64,000 bases of DNA from Cryptomeria japonica (lineage: Eukaryota; Streptophyta; Pinopsida; Cupressales; Cupressaceae): the NCBI RefSeq assembly GCF_030272615.1, contig NC_081415.1, positions 508,991,373 through 509,055,372 on the forward strand, in the 5' to 3' direction. The notes beneath the pieces are model-generated. The model ran no database searches. It was not told the origin of the DNA and was given only the letters and a program-made list of their open reading frames with translations. Made by a program: the position numbers and the translations under genes. Below, in pieces: positions 9,514 to 20,203 of the stretch; within the stretch, counting starts at the first letter, position 1, and every line of letters begins with the position of its first letter.

Positions 9514-11037
9514 AACTGCCCTGATTTTTTTCCTTTGGTTGGTTTTTTGTAAATTTTGGATTTTTGTTGTGAATTTTTTTAGATTTGATGGATGATTTTC
9601 TGAAGTAGTAAATGCAAGCACGGCACAAAAAGTACAACCATTTTGTCTAATCTAACAAAAAGTGTATGTTCTGCGAGGATGTGTTCAAATCCCCAATGTT
9701 TTAACAGGTTTGGATACGAATAATACACTTCAGAAAGACTCTTTATTCAAAGGTCATAAATAACATCATAGCCCACTAGTCTCGATACTCCGTCAGCTCA
9801 AACAGCTGTGTCACCCCTAGAGGGCGCCCATTTTTTTGCCTTTTGCCAGAAATTAACTCAAAGTGAATCGCTTCACAGTTGAGTAGTTATCTTGGGAGAT
9901 ATATGGTGAGTAATCTTGGGGGCGGATTCTTCCCCACCCTTGCACTATGATGTTATAAATGTCTGGTTACTGACTCGGTTCAAAGCTTCTATTTCTATGG
10001 TTCATAATCAGGCTTCCCGTTTGGTCGTCAATGATAAACTCCCTCAGGAGGCTTCCCAACCTTTAGAACAAAGGCTTTACATATCTCCAAGATACTAGAG
10101 GAAGGCTAATTGTTGCACGCAACCGTTGAAAAGGACTTTCATCACTTTCCACGTTTGATTATAGTGGGTTGGAATTCTTGGCATCAAAGTCGTTCCCCAC
10201 TTAGGTCGTTCCCTTCACACTAGCCATAAATGGCTTTAAGAGTTGATTTCAACTCCTCAGGAAGGCAGGCCTGCTAAAGGATGTAAAATGCTTTGAAGGA
10301 AAGAAAGCTTTTTAAGAGAGGTCTGGTTTTTTAGATCACCTAGTTAAGGGGAGAGCATATACCTTCCTCTTTCGATTCAAGGCAATCACAAATTCTTTTT
10401 AAACCTTCAATTCAGTGATTTTCTAACCTCTACTGGGAGATGTTGCTCCAAGAAAAAGCATGGTGTTAATTTTACTTCCTCAAAGCAATGATTAATTAAT
10501 CTAAGGAAATAACCGCGTCAACAAAGCAAAAGGTTCGATTTGGTCAACAAATAAACATCGATAAACAAAAGGGGAATCACTTCCCTCTTTAATTGTAACA
10601 AAAATTTTGAGGTGAGGTTCTTTCCTTTGCAAAATAAAAGTGGATCCTTTTATGCACCAAAGGATGGTGAGGTTCTTTTTAAGTTCTATTTTTGCGAAAA
10701 AGAAAATTTTGTGTTGTTCTTTTTAGAGCCCAAATAAAGTTTTTCTCCTATAAAAGCAAGAAATTTTTTGATAGTGGTTCTTTTTATAGCCCAAAAGAAA
10801 TAAGTGAGTTCAATTTTAAGAATAAAAGATGTTCAAAAATTTAAACTAACTGAACTAAGTTAGTGAAAATCCTAACTATCTAAATATTCTAAGATTAAGC
10901 TCCTTTCTGCAACAAATTTGTTAGAATCCTGCAAAAAAACCAGAGAAAAAAAAACGTTAGATGATTTGGTGGACTTCCACAAGTCTAATTTTTAACTTTC
11001 AATTACAATTTTTTTTTTTTTTGTTTCAGTCTGTGAT
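9514..11037 (-). other. E1 leader, middle part
   Basis: Non-coding. 9840-10100 resembles the E2 leader near 16580-16620 (GGTGAGTA-CTTGGG and TTGCACT segments). 10600-10800 has loosely repeated GAGGTTCTTT and TGCACCAAA segments, also matched in E2 at 17220-17560. The ORF at 9916-10098 is not convincing. Confidence 0.6.
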
Positions 11038-11314
11038 GCGCTACAGAACAAACTGTCCGCGCTATAATATAACAGTGATGCGCTAAAAGAAAGTTTCAAC
11101 GCGCTACACTGTTTTCAGGATGTGCTACTCTATGCGCCGAAAGCGTTGCTCTGTTTTTGTTTTTTCGCGCTGAGACCTACAGGAAAAGATTAGTGGGAGT
11201 CATCCACTAATATATGGATTTCATGCGCTAGATGATGGACTCCACGCGCTAAACAGTAAGTGGGATGTGCTAGACTGTTAACCGGATGCACTAGGGAATG
11301 TTTCCTACGCGCTG
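11038..11314. repeat. 21-bp-phased GCGCTA array, block 2
   Basis: Hexamer starts at 11038, 11059, 11080, 11101, 11122 and 11143 (decayed), then 11167 off phase, and 11225, 11246, 11267, 11288, 11309. Again the spacing is exactly 21 bp inside each run, with unrelated spacers. This block is the one nearest the primer site of E1. Confidence 0.9.
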
Positions 11315-11382
11315 ATTCTTGTTTTCCATGGACCTACAAAAGTGGTTATATTTCAAAACCGATTAGATATACAGGGTAAGTA

Positions 11383-11400
11383 GCCCCTTGCTGGGCGCCA
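11383..11400 (-). other. Primer binding site of E1
   Basis: On the minus strand TGGCGCCCAGCAAGGGGC follows the LTR end after a 4-base TTTT spacer. A TGGCGCC start is common for plant Gypsy primer sites; I cannot name the tRNA with certainty. Confidence 0.75.
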
Positions 11401-11404
11401 AAAA

Positions 11405-12823
11405 TGTATGCAAGAAAAGCAAGTCGATAGAACTCAAAATGCAAAAAACGGAGCTCTATGGAGCCTTGCTCACACACCCACAAGACATCTTGGTGCAAGC
11501 TATGGAGTAATGAAGTATCACTCAGCTTTCCAAGGTTGGTCCCATGGTTCTCTATCTTACACGGCCCCTCAAACCAATGTTTTTTCTCTCAGATCACTGA
11601 GAAAAATGGTTTAGGGATGGCAAATGTAAGAACGAGGAATGCTTTTGATAGATTTTAGAATGAAATGCAACCTAAGCTATGCATGATCTTAAAATGCAAT
11701 AAACTAGATTATAAGATGACAAGGTTAGTATAAATACTATCCTAACATGATATATTAGTCTATGATTGAGCTAAATGATAAAGAAAGTATTCTAAACATG
11801 CATATTTAGACTAATTTCTAGTTAAAGAGAGGCTAAAATGATGAGCATAAAAATGATATATGAAAGCTTGAATGTATTTGAGCATAAGTGTGATACTACA
11901 AACTTGGATTTGATTTCTCAAAATGGAGGAATGAGAGCTCTATTTATAGCAAAAATAGGGCAATGGATGGCCAGGATTGAAAGAGTTAATCAAGGGTTGA
12001 GTTTGAAAGTTGGGAATCCATATTTGCAATTTGCACCAATAAAATGGTGACAAATGTCAACATAGGGTTGGGTTGAGAGAAGGAGTTGGAGGCATTAAAT
12101 GCCTGAGAAGACCTTATGGTTATCTAGAGGGTAAGGGTTAAGCCTAAGTTAAGATTACCCATTGGATTAAGAGTTAATCCAAGGATAAACTCTTGTGCAA
12201 ATGATTAAGAGATAATCATGGTCAAAGCATTAAAGGCTTGATGAGACCCTTGGGTTGGATGAAGGTTAAGTTAGGCAAAAAGTCTCTAACCATGTAAGAG
12301 GGTTGAATTGACCATTAATGGTTTGGGAGACTTTGAGGATATTAAGTGGTTGAAGATTTGAAGCCTTTAATGGTTATCAAAGACTTTAAGGTTTTGAGAA
12401 GTGACCTCCCCTTGCTTAGGGATGTGACAAAGTTTAGAAGATGGGTTAGGCTAATTAGAAACGATTAGAAGAGTCTAGAAGAAATTAGGAAGGGGTTTAG
12501 GAAGCAAGTGGGAAATGTAGGAGAATGCAAGTGGATGGAGGGATAATAGGATTTAATTGAATTTAATGAATTTCATTCAATTTGGTTGCAATTAAATAAA
12601 TTAGATTTATTTAATTTAGGATAACTATTTAATTAAATTTGAATTTAATTAAAAGTGGATAGGGGGGATTTAATTGAATAAAATGATTTATTCATTAAAT
12701 GGGTATAGTGAATTTAATTGAGTAATTTTCTTAATTAAATAGAGGAATGTGGATAATTTAATTAAATAAAGAAATGAACATAAAATATTCATTTAGGAAT
12801 ATGGTCATTTTTATATGTCTACA
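11405..12823 (-). repeat. 5' LTR of E1
   Basis: On the minus strand it starts TGTAGACATATAAA at 12823 and ends CTTGCATACA at 11405, 1419 bp, with TG...CA ends. The ends match those of the E2 and E3 LTRs in style. The promoter end is very AT-rich (12540-12800). Confidence 0.8.
11937..11950 (-). promoter_or_regulatory. TATA box in E1 LTR
   Basis: Minus-strand GCTATAAATAGAGC. Equivalent boxes are at 18471-18480 in E2 and 61900-61908 in E3, at similar distances from their LTR ends. Confidence 0.6.
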
Positions 12824-13727
12824 GATACACTTTTGAAATTTCTCATGAGTGTTGCTATCAATGCCAAAGGGGGAGATTGTTGGCATATGCACACTCCAAT
12901 GAGACATTGTATGTGATTGAAGGTTTTGTCATTGATGGCAACCTTACAATCCTATGGCACCGGCAAGGCATTACACCGGCAAGTTAGTGCATCGGCATCA
13001 ACAGAACACACTACACCGGCACTTAGAACACCGGCACCGGCACAGAGAAAGGAAGCATACCGGCACAGAGGCCGACGGGATTTTTGATATATTATATTTT
13101 ATTTATTATTTGAAAAACTTTGTAAGCCGACTTGATATCATTGTAAAATGACTTATATATATAAGAAGTCATTGTAGGACATTTTGTAAGGAACTGAAGT
13201 AAGCGAAGAAAAGATTAGGCAGACCTATTATGCGAAATATAGGTTAAGGGGTATATGAAAATAACATAGCAGAAACCAGTACTGAATCTGGCATTGAAGA
13301 TGTTATTGTAAAGCAATACAAGTTATTGGATTTGTATAATCCACATTGTAAGTCAGTGAGACTTCCCATTTGAGCAGTGAGCTCTAGGCACTTGGCCTTC
13401 CTGCATGTGCAGGCCCCTATTGTAAGTAATATTCTCTTATTGGCCAGTAAGTGGATATTGTGGGTCATAAATCCCACCGAGGTTTTTCCCACACGGGGTT
13501 TCCTCATTAAATCCTTGTGTTATGGTGTTCTTTTCATGTGGATGCTTTTAATTCTATTTCTTGCATACCGGTACACTATCATAATATGTTCTGCACTTTT
13601 AATTCTATTTCTTGCATACCGGTACACTATCATAATATGTTCTGCATGTTTTAAATTGAGAAATTCTAATTACCGGTTAGATACTGATTCACCCCCCCCC
13701 CTCTTAGTATCTATGGGATTCCTAACA
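12824..13727 (+). mobile_element. Copia element C, 3' end with 3' LTR
   Basis: 12824-12865 is a remnant of the internal 3' end. AAAGGGGGAGAT (12866-12877) is the polypurine tract, and the LTR runs from TGTTGGCATATGCAC at 12878 to CCTAACA at 13727 (850 bp). It contains a TATATATAAGA box near 13152 and the late C-run common to this Copia type. The rest of the body is missing; E1 abuts it on the left. Confidence 0.75.
13545..13646 (+). repeat. Perfect 51-bp tandem duplication in Copia C LTR
   Basis: 13545-13595 and 13596-13646 are identical and directly adjacent, each running from CTTTTAATTC to TGTTCTGCA. Confidence 0.95.
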
Positions 13728-14873
13728 GATTGTAAGGTTAATACTATACTATGTCACCGAGCAAAGAACCTAGTCAGTAAACCCTAAGGTTATCGATATG
13801 GGTTAATGAAGGCGGAATGTCTACTGAGTAAAGTTTAGTATTTACTGAGTTGCAACCGAGTTATGACAGATCGCATTGGATGGATAAAAGCATTATTTAA
13901 TGAAGGATGTTGATGAGCTGGAGATGTATAAATGATTGGTATGCCACGCATGAAGTTTGTTAAGGATCTACGGCAATGGAAAATCAAGAGGAAGATCTAC
14001 AGCATAGATTGAGCCGCAATAACCTAGCACAAGTTCCTAGGAAGGACTAAAAGTTCCAAGGTGAGGTAAAACATTTTCAGATCGAAGGATACATTGAACC
14101 TAGTCAAGATTGAAGATCTGATGGCTAAGATTGATCATGGGAAATGTGATCAAGGAGATTCAGCGGTTAGCAAATTGTTTATAAATAAGAAATTATTGAT
14201 GAACGATGTATGTGGGCAAGTGTAGGCACAGGGATGCTACATAGTGATTACCAAGCACAGAAGATTGAAGACCTATTTGAATAATAAAGTAGGGAGCCTA
14301 GCAGAGGGACAAGATAAGTCCTATGACAAGATTGTTTTGAGCAAAATACAATCTGCTTTAGCATTTTAGATGTGAAGTTGCAGATATATTTTTATTACTG
14401 TTATTTTGTAAGTGACAGAAAATCTCTTAACCGAGTGGACTTAACAGTCTTATTTGTAAACCCTCTAGCAAGGTAACATTCTAAATGAGTGTTTGAAATC
14501 CTTTGACAAGGTCACTTCTAACAAAGTGAAGATCCTAACAGATCTAAGGGAAATCCCTTAACTGGGTCACATTTAGCAATGTGTTTGTAATCTTTAACAG
14601 GATTTGCTTTTAACCGAGCATACTCTAGAAGAGTATATTTCTTAGTGGGTCTGAAATCTTACAATGGTTTTTCCATATTTGGGTTTCCACGTTAAATCTG
14701 GTGTTATATGTGTTATCATGATTATGTGTTTATGAGTTTGCATGTTTAGCAGTTTTTGGTTATATTGCTAAAGTATAAGTTACCGAGGTTGAATCTGTTG
14801 ATTTTATGGAAGATTAAGTTTGTATGATTCACTCCCCCCCCTCTCATCTTGTTAGCTATTGGCATCAGAACTT
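13728..14873 (+). mobile_element. Copia element D, truncated 5' LTR plus primer site
   Basis: An LTR-like sequence with TATAAATAAG at 14181-14190 and a late C-run at 14835-14843. It is followed at 14859 by TTGGCATCAGAACTT, two transitions away from the initiator-Met primer site. Its left end is lost against element C. On the right it breaks straight into the E2 gag. Confidence 0.55.
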
Positions 14874-14875
14874 TA

Positions 14876-15335
14876 CACTTCCTGAGTGTACTTGTTGGTC
14901 GATTTCTTTCATCTATTGTCTTAACATATCTATTTCTATAATATAAGGGGGGATGTTGTTGTGTTGGTAGTTATCATCATAGTTATGTATATTCCTTGCC
15001 TCCCTTTCATTGTGATTTTTTTCTTGTCAATGACTATGTTGGGCTTGTTCTGGTATATCCTTAAGTTGTGATACATCAAATTCACCAGGAAGTTTGGCTC
15101 CTTCTTGAGCAAGTTTTAGAAAATGGGCATCAACACTTCCCTTGAGAATTTCTTCAAAAAGTTTGTTAAATCTGGGGTTGCTAAGTGCATCTTCTATTTG
15201 TGCTTGTGTAGGGGTATTTGGGTCTCCTCTTCTAGAAAAGGGGTTAACGTTCGCTTCTTCTTCTTCTTTCCATATTTCATTTTGATTTTTTCGATGACTC
15301 TGAGACCTAGTCCTACCCATGTTTGAAGCATGCAT
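14876..15335 (-). pseudogene. E2 gag, N-terminal fragment
   Basis: 102 open codons from ATG 15335, then a stop at 15027 and continued Gag-like sequence to about 14876 (another stop near 14911). It parallels E1 Gag in the block around NPRFNKLFEEILK (E1: NPSFQKLVERLME), in a shared GAKLP/GVKLP motif, and in a Gln-rich coiled coil near its end. The N-terminus is basic (GRTRSQSHRKNQ). Capsid and later domains are missing. Confidence 0.75.
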
Positions 15336-15783
15336 TTGTGGGTGAAAAAGTGTGTGGTTGAGAATGAGATGAATGAAAAAATGGATGTGTGTTCCCTTTT
15401 TATAGTTCCAAGATTTTATGATGATGATGATAACTTGAAGTGTTTGTGGATGTTTGATCTCCTACACTAAAGGTTGGGTATCAACAAAGTCCTCTTTAGA
15501 ATTTCTCGTTTGATGTCTTAATAATTGTGAGATGAGGTGTAGCAAGGTTTGTGTTGTTACAAACACAAGCTACCTAATAATGAGAGGATGCACTCATAGA
15601 CTAGTTTTAACCTATTTCGATGTTTAGTAATGCCTTTTAGGATAATTTATCCTAGATGTAGAGACACACTAGAAAGTAATTTTGTTGGTATGATAAGCAA
15701 TATCCAAAAGGACTAAGGACAAATGATTTTGAAGTGAGAAAGATGGAAGAAAATGTAGGAAGATTATGTGAACCTAGGAATCT
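15336..15783 (-). other. E2 segment between ORF1 relic and gag
   Basis: AT-rich, with no gene seen. In E1 the same interval is only 70 bp. Confidence 0.5.
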
Positions 15784-15969
15784 CTAATAAGTGATTGCAG
15801 GTTGTGGAATGTATGATGGAGGAATACGTTGATCATGATTGTGACGATACGATAGAGCCCTTCTTTGAAGGAAAGATTGTGATGCCAGTGGTTCTAATTC
15901 AAAGTTGTCAGTAAAATAGTGACTAAAATCATGATATCGATGGATGAAAGTGCGATGTTTCAACAACAA
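15784..15969 (-). pseudogene. E2 ORF1 relic
   Basis: 61 codons. The pattern LLKHRTFIHRY...ELEPLASQSF lines up by eye with the middle of E1 ORF1 (LFKYHRVFLHH...DKEPLKTRAY) at the matching place upstream of gag. The upstream half seems to continue in another frame (KNKFLI). Similarity is modest and needs an alignment. Confidence 0.45.
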
Positions 15970-17266
15970 CTTACAGTTTTTGTATAAGAAACTTATTCTC
16001 TTTTGGGTTTTCTTTTCACTTTGCTTCTTTTTGGTTTTTCTATAAATTAACTTTTTGATTTATTTGAGAGATTTCCAAACATGAAGCATCGGTAGCTTTT
16101 TACAAGAATGTGTGAAGTTATTTTGTTGAGATTGTTGTTGGGGTTTATCTTGGTTTAAATAGTTGATTCCTTGGACAAGAAAACATTTCAAACACACAAG
16201 CACATATTCTTGCCTTTTCAAAAATGGTACAAAAGGTGTGGGTTTAAATCAACCCAATCATGAACTTTTTGACCCTGATATTGTGTGTATGTTCATAGGC
16301 CTAAAGTTGGCCAAAATTTTCAATGGTATGAAATAAGACAAAGACAACTCAAACACTTTTATCCCTAAGGTAATGGCCAGTTGCGATATTTTCAGCCCAC
16401 AACTTGATATTTCTTCGACTTTGGTACTGCATACCTTATGTATCCCGTCGTAGTGGGTAAGGATGTGATATACTAAGTCTTGCGCAAGCATAATAGATAG
16501 TTGATCCCTATGATGTGGGAGTCACCACTTTCATCAAGCTACAAGTAGCCTTTCAAAAATCTTTGTTTCTACTCAAGGAAATATGTATGGTGAGTATCTT
16601 GGGAGCAAAACCATCTATGCTCTTGCACTGAACTTTTCACAAATATCCTCAATCAATAAAATGGATGGGCTTCTTAAAGAAGAGGTGTCTAGTAATGTTC
16701 GATGTCTTTAGATGTAAGTTCATTCAGTAGTGACTCACTTAAGAGCCTTGTAACTCACAGTGGGGCCCATATGTCTTTTCGAAAATTTACACTGTAGGAA
16801 CAGCTACACCCAAGGCTACAACTTTTGTTCTCACCTGATTTCTATAGTGGCTCGAAGGATTTACCATGCAAGGTCACCCCAAAAGTGATGTGTCTTTTGG
16901 TAGGCCTCTCTTAAAAATATAAAATTTAGAGTGTTACTAACACTTTTCTCTTGCACCTAGGACCACGAGAGCCAAGAGAGAGGATAGTGTGTGTTATAAT
17001 TGGGACCACTCTACAAATTTGCACAAGAGTGCCAAACACAAAAGACACTTGTTCTTTTTAACCCTTCATTGAAATATGATCTATTTCCTACTTGGAGATG
17101 TTTCTCCAACAACCACAATATTCTTTTTAGCCAAGATAGAAATGATTATGACATTGGAAAGGAAAACTTTGAAAATAATGCTTTGGTCAAAAACTGAAAT
17201 TGTGTAGCCTTAGCCACCAAAAGGTAAATGTGAGGTTCTTTCCTTTATGAAACAAAATTAAAAGTG
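15970..17266 (-). other. E2 leader
   Basis: Non-coding. Segments at 16580-16620 resemble the E1 leader near 9895. 17030-17060, read on the minus strand (AAAAGAACAAGTGTCTTTTG), resembles E3 at about 63525. No gene seen. Confidence 0.6.
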
Positions 17267-17551
17267 GAGTTGGTTTTAGGTGCACCAAAATAGAAAATGT
17301 GAAGTTTTTTTTAATCTCTTTGTTAAAAACAAGAAAGATTAAGTTCTTTTTATGCACCAAAGTGAAAATTTGAGTTGTGTTTTAGGTGCACCAAATAGAA
17401 AATGTGAAGTTCATTTTTAATCCCTTTGTTAAAAACAAGAAAGATTAAGTTATTTTTATGCACCTAAGTGAAAATTTGAGTTGTGTTTTAGGTGCACCAA
17501 ATAGAAAATGTGAAGTTCATTTTAATCCTTTTGTTGAAAACAAGAAAGATT
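17267..17551. repeat. ~106-bp tandem repeat in E2 leader, three copies
   Basis: Copies begin near 17267, 17374 and 17480. Each has TTTTAGGTGCACCAAA-TAGAAAATGTGAAGTT, then TTGTTAAAAACAAGAAAGATTAAG, then TATGCACC. The last copy is cut short. Confidence 0.85.
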
Positions 17552-17723
17552 AATTTTAAACCCAAAGACCCAAAAAAATGTTTCTAACTAACTCCTAAAA
17601 ACCTACACAAAGAGTTAGAAAACCTGCAATGAAAGCATGCAAAAAGTTAGTATATATGGTTGGCTCACAAGCCAAAAAATTTGTTTTTGAGGTTACAATT
17701 TTAATCCTCTATCCGAGACAAAA

Positions 17724-17950
17724 GCGTTAAACTAGTGCAGGTTTTGAAAGCACCAGACAGATAGAAAAAACACTAAAATAAGTTAACAGTGCTAGAAAAT
17801 GCTACAAAAGCACTACAATATGCCAAAAGCTCTATAGAATCGAACAAAAGTGTTATTTATAAATTTTCAAACCGGTAACAGGGTGCTAAACCGCACTGCA
17901 AAAGCACTAAAACACGTAAAATGTGGTATTACGCGCGACGAAAGCACTAA
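17724..17950. repeat. Decayed phased GC(A/G)CTA array in E2 leader
   Basis: GCACTA, GTGCTA, GCTCTA and related hexamers at 17770, 17789, 17799, 17810, 17829, 17850, 17883, 17893, 17904 and 17944. Spacings are near 10, 20 or 21 bp in most cases. It lies next to the primer site, as E1 block 2 does. Most CG dinucleotides are replaced by CA or TG. Confidence 0.65.
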
Positions 17951-18020
17951 AACTCCACCTGTGCGCGAAAATCTATAAATTCAGAATGGTTAGTTAAAAA
18001 GTTTTAACTTCTTAGTCTTT

Positions 18021-18040
18021 GATTAACGTCGGGTTCACCA
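18021..18040 (-). other. Primer binding site of E2
   Basis: Minus strand TGGTGAACCCGACGTTAATC, two bases after the LTR end. It differs from the E1 and E3 primer sites. Confidence 0.65.
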
Positions 18041-18042
18041 AA

Positions 18043-19426
18043 TGATGTCATGAAAATGGGGACAAGGCAAAAACAAAGTTCATTGTTAATAAGTTAGTTT
18101 CCAACCAAAAAAACCAAAACAAAGAACTAAAAACCATTCCAAACATATCAAGAAAGATTAAAAAGTATGTAAGTAAAGAAATATAAAAGAGGAGAAGGAA
18201 GAGAAATCTCCCTAAGATGCTTCCATGATGCCTTTTGATGCTTCTTCCTTGTTTCTCCCCTCTCCAAGTTCCAAATGAGTGTAGCTCTCATCTTTTAGCA
18301 TTATCCATGGATGTCATATGGAGATTCAAGATGGTTGTAGATAATAAACAAATGCTATGCAAGTGTAAAAGGGTTTCTATGAGAAATATCCTAATGTCTA
18401 TGTAAATTTCACTACAATAACAATGCTCTAATGCTCTCTAATTTAGTTTTTTTGCTTGGGGAATGAGGTACTTTTATAGGGAAAAATGTTGATTGAATGG
18501 CTAAGATTGAGTGAGCTTGTGAAGGGTCAAGATTGATGGGTTTAGGATCCATGTGATGGCTTTCAACCCAATCCCATGATGACAAGTGTCAACATGAGAT
18601 GGCTTGAGAGGAGAGGGAATGAGTATTTAATGCTTGAGGATAAATGAGGGTAACCTCATGTGGGTTGGGTTATTGGATAAATCTATTATCCAAGGGATAA
18701 ACTCTTGTGCAAGAGTAAAAGGGATAACCATGGTCAAAGAAATGAATGTTTGAAGAGACCCATGAGTTAAAGGATGGTTGAGTTAGAGAGCAAGTCTCTA
18801 ACCAAAGGTTGAGTTTGAATTAACCATTTATGGTCATGTAAGAGCCTTTAATGGTTTTAGAAGACTTTAAATGTTAGCTTGTTGGAAACACAAAGCCTTT
18901 AATGGTTATTGAAGACTTTTGAGTTGTTCTGAGAAGTGGCCTTTCTTAAGGGATGTGCAAATGATTAGAGAGGGAGATTAGGCTAATTAGAAGGGGTTAG
19001 AAGAGTCTAGAAGAAGGGTTAGATATGCAAGTGGATTTGGTGGGTGAGAGAAAATAGGATTTTATTTAGAAATAAAATCTATTTATTTGTGCAACTTGCA
19101 TTTGTAGGAAAATGCAAGTGGGGTGGGATTTGAAATGAATATTGATTTATTTAAAAGGGGAGATTTTGATTTCTGTTTTTAAATAAATGTTAAATTTATT
19201 TAAATGAGAGGAATGAGGGAAATTAAATAAATTATATTTATTTAATAATTGGGTTATAGATAGTGATTTTTAATTTAAATAAATTTATGTAATTTATTTA
19301 ATTAAAATAGCAGAATGGGGGTTGAATGAATTAATTAAATGTGAATTTAATTAATAGAGGAATATTAGTACATTAAAATTAATATTAAATATTTATTTAA
19401 TTAATAGATAAATTTATGTGTCTATA
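18043..19426 (-). repeat. 5' LTR of E2
   Basis: 1384 bp. On the minus strand it starts TATAGACACATAAA (expected TGTAGACA, one decayed base) and ends CATGACATCA. The TATA box CCTATAAAAG is at 18471-18480. The promoter end is AT-rich like E1. Confidence 0.75.
18471..18480 (-). promoter_or_regulatory. TATA box in E2 LTR
   Basis: CCTATAAAAG on the minus strand, the same relative place as in E1. Confidence 0.55.
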
Positions 19427-20187
19427 GTTTGAACTAAAGAATAGCATCTACAAATGCCTAATTATAGTTCTGGTTAAGCACATTATGCACACTTTTCACA
19501 CTTTATCTCATCCTGCCCTGTTTCACTGTATTATTATGATCTGAAGCATAAATCTCTATCCCATGCATGTGAAACTATGCATAATTGATTACTAACACCT
19601 TTAGCCTCACCAAAATGATCAAAATCATTGATCATAAATATCCACAACAAGAGATTAGATCAACTACTTGTCGACTAAAGAAAACTTAACACTTTATTGA
19701 AACATGTACAAAGTGTCGGCAAAATCTGAACACAAATACTAATGTTGACCAAAATAATTGATTACATGTTACCAACACTATCAGACAAAACACCTGGACC
19801 ATAAAAACAATCACCAAAATCATTCCACTTAATCCACATAAGGATTATCCATACAAGTCGGTCGTTCGGCACTGCCAAAGCAAAAATCTATACTCAGAAG
19901 CTTCTATCTTGCACACCAATCATCACCGAAGACCAAAATTATGGAATAGGGTAGTCCGTACATCCATCAACCTTCCCTCAGATCCGCAACACAAAATGTT
20001 AACCTTAAAATAAGTACCAACCAAAATACTAAACACTGTCAGATGCTTTGTTCTTAGCTTGTCGGACTTGAACAAATCTCCAATCTAGCTTCTGGTATGA
20101 TCAAATAATGCAATGCAAATGGGTACATTGACTTGGGTTTCCATCAATGACAACACCTAATAACATGTGCATTTTCTCTTGCCAACA
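19427..20187 (-). repeat. 3' LTR of element A, 5'-truncated by E2
   Basis: Collinear with 37033-37553 and then 44771-44987. It ends CTTGCCAACA at 20187, and ATCTCTCGTGCCAACA is repeated just beyond (20188-20203). CTCTTTAGTGGGAGAT on the minus strand is the polypurine tract. Confidence 0.8.
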
Positions 20188-20203
20188 ATCTCTCGTGCCA
20201 ACA

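Larger units (their letters stand above)
1..12823 (-). mobile_element. Gypsy LTR retrotransposon E1, Ogre/Tat type, 3' part outside window
   Basis: Reading right to left the order is LTR (11405-12823), primer site (11383-11400), about 2.7 kb of leader, a small ORF1 (8285-8671), gag (7087-8214), zinc knuckle and protease (5674-6838) and a G-patch region (1-580). An ORF ahead of gag, a CX2HX4HX4C knuckle and a DGGAG protease fit the Ogre/Tat branch of Gypsy elements; the branch name is inference because RT and integrase lie left of the window. Element N1 interrupts it at 581-5673. Several stop codons and one frameshift make it non-functional. Confidence 0.8.
14876..19426 (-). mobile_element. 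Gypsy LTR retrotransposon E2, Ogre/Tat type, truncated in gag
   Basis: Same plan as E1: LTR (18043-19426), primer site (18021-18040), leader with a decayed phased array, a small ORF1 relic and the Gag N-terminus. It is cut off at about 14876 by Copia D. Its right end lies inside the 3' LTR of element A: at 19427 the sequence continues as GTTTGAACT, matching 37033 in the other LTR of A. Confidence 0.75.

Noticed and set aside
14859-14873. Complete second Copia body after the D primer site
   Set aside because: The sequence right after the site reads as E2 gag on the minus strand, so nothing of the D interior remains.
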